A stretch of 64,000 nucleotides of DNA from assembly GCA_963778675.1 (NCBI GenBank), contig CAVZVI010000012.1:116438-180437 (forward strand). The letters are read 5' to 3'. The position numbers were made by a program, and so were the translations under genes. Positions 59,830-64,000 of the stretch are shown here, one piece after another (the stretch's first letter is position 1; every line of letters starts with the position of its first letter). The notes under the pieces are model-generated. The model saw only the letters and a program-made list of their open reading frames with translations, made no database searches and was not told the origin of the DNA. The stretch is from CAWCDJ01 sp963778675 (GTDB taxonomy: Bacteria; Acidobacteriota; Terriglobia; Bryobacterales; Bryobacteraceae).

Positions 59830-60257
59830 GACCGCGATGAGCGCCGCCGCTGCCTGACGGGCGCTATCTTCTTGACAGTTATGACTCGCTGGCTCGTACT
59901 GATGATGTTAGGTCGACTGGCTGGCCTGGATGGCAGCACGGCGAAACGGTTGTCGTTCAATGATTTCCCGGCGTTGGCCTCTTTTTACGGGGTTCCAGCG
60001 GCACCTCTGCTGAAGACTGCCGGTCAACGGCTCTTTCGTACACGAATCCGCGAGGCTGCGAAACAGGGTCCCAACTTCGGACAACCGATCTTGTTGGACT
60101 TGCACCGAAGACCTCAGTAAACGAGGACATGGTCATCGCGCAAGGGGCCGGTGGATCTGCTGGTCGTCCCTACCGAGGATTGCTATCGAGCGACCCTCTC
60201 ACCCTTTTCAAGGGCTGAGGTCTTGGGCTTTGTGGCAAAGCGGAGAAGCCGCGGTTC

Positions 60258-61856
60258 TCACATCTCGTCGATGCTCAGCTTCACATCGGCTTTGCGCCAC
60301 GCGGCGTCAAATTCCCGCTTCACCGATTCGGCGTCTTCGGTCTTGCCCTGCGCCCGCAGGCTCTCCATCAATCCGAATAGCATGCGTCCGTTCCGCGGCG
60401 AACGGTTGACGCCGTCACGCAGAGTGGTCTCGGCTTCGGCCGGCTTACCTGCGCGGATCAACGCGGCGCCCAGCGACTCCCGGACCGGGTAATACCACGG
60501 CGGCGGCTCGTCGTAAGTCAGGGCATCCTGGAGGGCGACGGCGCGGCGCCAGTGCGCGACGGCATCGTCCGGGTTCGCCGCCAGGCGGGCGGCCGCCACT
60601 TCGGACGCGAGGTTCAATACGCCCACGGCTTTATTGGAGCCCCACAGGGCATCCGCAGGGACCGCCTGCCGGCCGGCTTCGAAGGCCTGCTGCTCGCGCA
60701 CAGCCTGCTGATGATCGCCGCGGGCGGCGAAGGCCAGTGCGCGCGCGAAGTGCCAGACCAGCGTCGTGGAGTGAAGCGTGTCCTTGGGCTGCGGCATGCG
60801 GAGGATGCTCTCCCAGTCGGCGAAGCGGACCCGGGCGAAGATCGGCATGGTGAAAAAGGCGTCGGCCATATCCGGAATGGTCTGCTCGAGAGGCGCGACG
60901 GCCGCGGCGATATCATCGGCCGCTTTCAGGCCATCGCCCTTCCTGCCCTGCATCCAGCGGGCGTAGGCGACGAAGTGCAGGTTGTGAACGTAGTATCCGA
61001 TGTAGGGTCCGCTGACATTGGTCTGTGCGAAGTAGTCCCGGTCTACCTGGGCGGCGCGCTCGTTGACGCCGGCGGCCAGGTCCCAATCGCCGAGGACCAG
61101 CCAGATGTGCGCCGGCATGTGGACGATGTGGCCGGCTTCCGGCATCAGACCCATGAGCCGCTGCGCGCTGGCTACCGCCCGTTCCGGGGTGCGCGACGAT
61201 TCCACGGCGTGGATGTAGTAGTGGTTCGCCCCGGCGTGGTCGGGCCAGCGGCGCAGGACGCGCTCGAGCACGTGCTCCGCTTCGGCCACGCCGGGCGCCG
61301 GCGTTCCGTCGGCCGCGTACCAATGCCAGCGCGGCGGGAGGAGGAGGCTCTCCGCGTAGAAGGTGGCGGCATCGAGATCGTCCGGCCACCGTTCTGACAG
61401 CGCCTTCATGGCGTCGATATAAGGCTGCGGACGGTCGTCCGGGCAGCGTGTGGCGGCGGCTTGCAGCCAGGCTTTCTCGCGCTCCGGGGCGCCGGCGATT
61501 TTGAGCCCCTGCTCCACCGCGGCGCAGGATTGCTTCGGATCGTAGGTGGGGTCGCCATCCATGTTGATATAAGGGCCGAACGACATGGCCAGGCCCCACC
61601 AGGCCATGGCGGCATTCGGATCGAGCTCCGCCGCCTTGCGGAACGAGCGCTGGGCTTCGTAGCGGTTGAAGCCATACAGAAGCGCCAGCCCCTGGTCGAA
61701 GAACCTCTGGGCGTCGGCGCTGGTCGTGGCGATGGGATGGTGCCAGGTTCCCAGACCCTTATAGAGAACTACGGGTTTCTCGGCCGGCGGCGGCGCCATA
61801 TGGTGCTGGGCCATGGCCAGGCTGAATGGAAACAGACAGAGCGCAATCGTTCGCAT
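60258..61856 (-). CDS. Exported TPR-repeat protein
   Basis: A 532-residue protein. The ATG at 61856 follows GAGGGG by three bases and gives a signal peptide (MRTIALCLFPFSLAMAQ). The mature part begins HHMAPPPAEKPVVLYKGLGT and has TPR-like units (FFDQGLALLYGFNRYEAQRS, FRKAAELDPNAAMAWWGLAM). It also has histidine-rich segments (GANHYYIHAVESSRTPERAV; GHIVHMPAHIWLVLGDWDLA) conserved in a group of large exported TPR proteins; these histidines might bind metal. The C-terminus carries further TPRs (GKPAEAETTLRDGVNRSPRN). Its 5' region abuts the divergent rsmI gene. Enzymatic role unproven. Confidence 0.8.
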   Translation of the reverse strand: MRTIALCLFPFSLAMAQHHMAPPPAEKPVVLYKGLGTWHHPIATTSADAQRFFDQGLALLYGFNRYEAQRSFRKAAELDPNAAMAWWGLAMSFGPYINMDGDPTYDPKQSCAAVEQGLKIAGAPEREKAWLQAAATRCPDDRPQPYIDAMKALSERWPDDLDAATFYAESLLLPPRWHWYAADGTPAPGVAEAEHVLERVLRRWPDHAGANHYYIHAVESSRTPERAVASAQRLMGLMPEAGHIVHMPAHIWLVLGDWDLAAGVNERAAQVDRDYFAQTNVSGPYIGYYVHNLHFVAYARWMQGRKGDGLKAADDIAAAVAPLEQTIPDMADAFFTMPIFARVRFADWESILRMPQPKDTLHSTTLVWHFARALAFAARGDHQQAVREQQAFEAGRQAVPADALWGSNKAVGVLNLASEVAAARLAANPDDAVAHWRRAVALQDALTYDEPPPWYYPVRESLGAALIRAGKPAEAETTLRDGVNRSPRNGRMLFGLMESLRAQGKTEDAESVKREFDAAWRKADVKLSIDEM

Positions 61857-61917
61857 AATCCCCTCGTCGCGCGCCGTCGGGCTGCGGGCGCTTTTCAATA
61901 GTCTACGCCAGGGCTTC

Positions 61918-61923
61918 TATACT
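61918..61923 (+). promoter_or_regulatory. -10 element for a leaderless rsmI mRNA
   Basis: TATACT lies exactly six bases (CAAACT) before the rsmI ATG at 61930. The context TATACTCA-N3-TATG is almost the same as at 33420. No ribosome-binding site is present and the -35 is weak. Confidence 0.65.
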
Positions 61924-61929
61924 CAAACT

Positions 61930-62754
61930 ATGTCCGGCGTACTCTACATCGTGGCGACCCCTATCGGCAATCTCGCGGATATCACCTACCGGGCCGTGGA
62001 GGTGCTCGGCAAGGTGGATGCGATCGCCTGCGAAGATACGCGGCAGACCCGCAAGCTGCTGGAGCACTACGGGATTCAGAAACCCACCGTGAGCTACCAC
62101 GAGTACAACGAGGCGGAACGAACCGGGGAGCTGGCGGCGCGGCTGCGCGCGGGCGAAACGCTCGCGCTGGTGTCGGACGCCGGGATGCCCCTGGTTTCCG
62201 ACCCGGGATACCGGCTGGTGCGGGCGGCCATCGAGGAGGGAATCGAGGTGCACCCGATTCCGGGGCCCTCGGCCGCGTTGACCGCGCTGGCGGCGGCAGG
62301 GCTTCCCACTGACGCGTTCCACTTCGCAGGCTTCCTGGCGCACAAGCCAGGGCAGCGTGTCAAAGCCCTCGAAGCACTGGCGCAGGAGACCGCCACCCTG
62401 ATCTTCTACGAAGCGCCGCACCGCATCCTCGAAAGCCTGGAGGTGATTCAGCAGGTGCTGGGCCCGCGGCCCGTGGTGGTGGCGCGCGAGCTCACCAAGA
62501 TTCACGAGGAGTTCCTGCGCGGCACCGCGGAAGAAATTCGCGCGCGGCTGGCGGAGCGGGATTCGATCAAAGGCGAATTCACCATCCTGATCGGCAAGGG
62601 CGGCCGGCCCCCTGCCGACGACACACCCGTCGAGGACGCGGTGGATACGCTGATTCGCGCCGGCACGCCCCGCATGGACGCCATCAAGCAGGTGGCGCGC
62701 CGCCGCGGGCTGTCGAAGCGGGAGGTCTATGACCAGCTTTTGCACGAGAAGTAG
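61930..62754 (+). CDS. rsmI: 16S rRNA (cytidine1402-2'-O)-methyltransferase
   Basis: Methylates C1402 in the ribosomal P site, together with RsmH (not in the window). The 274 residues show the tetrapyrrole-methylase-type fold: LYIVATPIGNLADITYRAVE, DAIACEDTRQTRKLLEHYGI, ALVSDAGMPLVSDPGYRLV, PIPGPSAALTALAAAGLPT and FYEAPHRILESL. The C-terminal domain ends RRGLSKREVYDQLLHEK, the usual small helical end. The start at 61930 fits the family and the -10 at 61918; the frame is open further upstream. It overlaps the following hydrolase gene by 26 bases. Confidence 0.95.
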   Translation: MSGVLYIVATPIGNLADITYRAVEVLGKVDAIACEDTRQTRKLLEHYGIQKPTVSYHEYNEAERTGELAARLRAGETLALVSDAGMPLVSDPGYRLVRAAIEEGIEVHPIPGPSAALTALAAAGLPTDAFHFAGFLAHKPGQRVKALEALAQETATLIFYEAPHRILESLEVIQQVLGPRPVVVARELTKIHEEFLRGTAEEIRARLAERDSIKGEFTILIGKGGRPPADDTPVEDAVDTLIRAGTPRMDAIKQVARRRGLSKREVYDQLLHEK

Positions 62755-64000
62755 CCTGCTGCTGCTCTGCGTTTGCGCGGCGGCGGCCCAGGACTACGTC
62801 GACCGGACCGTGGAGCGCGCGCGCCGCGAGTTCGAGGTTCCCGGCATCGCGGTGGCCGTGGTGAAGGACGGGCACGTGGTGCTGGCGAAGGGCTACGGCA
62901 TACGGAAGCTGGGCGAACCCGCCGCGGTCACGCCGGAGTCGCAGTTTCGCATCGCGTCGAATACGAAAGCCTTCACCACCGCGGCGCTGGCCATGCTCGT
63001 GGACGAGGGCAAGATCCGCTGGGACGATCGCGTCATCGATCACATGCCCGAGTTTCAGATGTACGACCCCTACGTCACGCACGAGATGACCATCCGGGAT
63101 CTGCTGGTGCACCGCAGCGGCCTCGGGCTGGGCGCGGGGGACCTGATGTTCTGGCCGGCCACCGATTTCACGCGTGCGGAGATCATCCGCCGGCTGCGCT
63201 TTCTCAAACCCGCCAGCAGCTTCCGCAGCCGGTACGCCTACGACAACCTGCTCTACCTGGTGGCCGGCCAGATGATTCCGCGCGTCACCGGCAAGAGCTG
63301 GGAGGAGTTCGTACACGAGCGCATCTTCGCGCCGCTGGGCATGACCCACACCAACGCCAGCACGCGCGAATTGATTGCGGCGGCTGACGTGGCGGCGCCG
63401 CACGCCCGGGCCGACGGCAAACTGGTGCCGCTGGCGCAGACGGACCACGATAACAACGCGCCGGCGGGATCGATCAATTCCTGCGCGGCCGACCTGGCGA
63501 AGTGGATGATCGCGCAGCTCGGCCGCGGCGCGTATCCCGGCGGGAGGCTGTTCAGCGAAGCGCAGTCGAAGGAGATGTGGTCGGCGCAGACGATTTTACC
63601 CATCCGGGACCTGCCGAAGGGCGCTCCGGCGGCGCTCGAGCCCATGTTCAGCGCTTACGGGTTGGGGTGGATGCTGCGCGACTGGCGCGGAAAGAAGATG
63701 GTTTACCACACGGGCAGCCTGGCCGGGTATGTGTCCCGCACCACGCTGATTCCCGAACTACAACTGGGGGTCGTGGTCTTGACCAACCAGGAAGCCACCG
63801 CGGCGCACGCGGCCATCGCCTACACCATCGTGGACCATTACCTCGGCGCGCCGGAAACCGACTGGATTTCCGCGCTCCGCGAAACCGTTCCGAAGGAGCC
63901 GGCACCGCCGCAGCGAAATGCTGCTTCGAAGCCGTCGCTGCCGCTGGCGGAATACGCCGGGCGCTACCGCGACGCGTGGTACGGCGACGTGCTGGTGCGC
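62729..64000 (+). CDS. Serine hydrolase of the beta-lactamase/class C fold (runs off the window)
   Basis: Open from an ATG at 62729 to the window end (424 codons, no stop). GGAGG lies three bases before the ATG, inside rsmI. A signal peptide (SSLLLLCVCAAAAQ) precedes PF00144-type motifs: IASNTKAFTTAALAML with the catalytic SxxK as SNTK (about residue 82-85), YAYDNLLYLVAGQ with YxN as YDN, and YHTGSLAGYVS with HTG as third motif. LVHRSGLGLG is another family block. The last visible part (PLAEYAGRYRDAWYGDVLV) looks like the start of a DUF3471-type C-terminal domain. It probably acts on peptides or esters in the periplasm; beta-lactam resistance should not be assumed. Confidence 0.9.
   Translation, partial: MTSFCTRSSLLLLCVCAAAAQDYVDRTVERARREFEVPGIAVAVVKDGHVVLAKGYGIRKLGEPAAVTPESQFRIASNTKAFTTAALAMLVDEGKIRWDDRVIDHMPEFQMYDPYVTHEMTIRDLLVHRSGLGLGAGDLMFWPATDFTRAEIIRRLRFLKPASSFRSRYAYDNLLYLVAGQMIPRVTGKSWEEFVHERIFAPLGMTHTNASTRELIAAADVAAPHARADGKLVPLAQTDHDNNAPAGSINSCAADLAKWMIAQLGRGAYPGGRLFSEAQSKEMWSAQTILPIRDLPKGAPAALEPMFSAYGLGWMLRDWRGKKMVYHTGSLAGYVSRTTLIPELQLGVVVLTNQEATAAHAAIAYTIVDHYLGAPETDWISALRETVPKEPAPPQRNAASKPSLPLAEYAGRYRDAWYGDVLVR

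Noticed and set aside
59779..60120. Plus-strand frame of 113 codons after repeat copy C
   Set aside because: Begins inside the dispersed repeat. A shorter version from 59881 (MTRWLVLMMLGRLAGLDG) is conceivable but has no family features or ribosome site.
62729..64000. Calling the hydrolase a beta-lactamase resistance gene
   Set aside because: SxxK, YxN and HTG motifs define a broad serine hydrolase family, mostly peptidases and esterases; nothing here shows beta-lactam specificity.

Overview
The window looks like the chromosome of an Acidobacteriota bacterium of the Bryobacterales/Solibacter type. Four things point there: several Acidobacteria-type duplicated orphan permeases (ADOP, MacB/FtsX-like, without an ATPase), one with its PadR regulator; a very large Oar-like TonB-dependent receptor with an N-terminal carboxypeptidase-regulatory domain; an NHL-repeat protein with the C-terminal domain typical of Solibacter; and uniformly GC-rich DNA. 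No rRNA, prophage, CRISPR array or intact insertion sequence is visible. Both ends cut genes: an ADOP permease on the left and a serine hydrolase on the right.

Left part (1-23 kb). A minus-strand run holds ssb, an exported TPR protein, a TolC-EmrB-EmrA-type efflux operon and a STAS/sigma-54-activator pair. A MerR regulator then faces a small cysteine-rich protein across a palindrome. After an unknown membrane protein and the Oar-like receptor comes a divergent methyltransferase. Next is a scar of two gene remnants beside a PadR-ADOP pair, then a DUF3309 miniprotein and a secreted beta-propeller protein with sixteen tandem repeats.

Middle (23-42 kb). A toxin-antitoxin pair and tRNA-Ala(GGC) lie between relic DNA and a lipoprotein/LolCE-type permease/LolD-type ATPase operon. 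Then come a membrane glycosyltransferase and an MBL hydrolase-alcohol dehydrogenase-acs-SRPBCC operon. The latter is divergent from a small membrane protein and ygfZ across a perfectly symmetric 20-bp promoter. PHP phosphatase, a conserved hypothetical, accA, a MacA-like adaptor with its ATPase (but no permease), and an ECF sigma/anti-sigma/secretin-like operon follow.

Replication region (42-47.4 kb). gyrB, dnaN and dnaA run on the minus strand. DnaA-box-like sites lie between dnaA and dnaN and upstream of dnaA, so oriC is probably here. recF is not between dnaN and gyrB. tRNA-Gly(GCC) diverges from dnaA.

Right part (47.4-64 kb). Two ADOP permeases, greB, a Solibacter-type NHL protein, small exported hypotheticals, a broken YD-repeat gene, a TPR protein, rsmI and a beta-lactamase-fold hydrolase. 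A family of imperfect palindromic repeats (about 70 bp) is scattered through 54-60 kb.

The most interesting signals are regulatory. At least seven genes have a -10-like hexamer exactly six bases before the start codon, which predicts leaderless mRNAs, and one pair of divergent genes shares a single palindromic -10 element. All functional statements are read from sequence and family knowledge; no searches were run.
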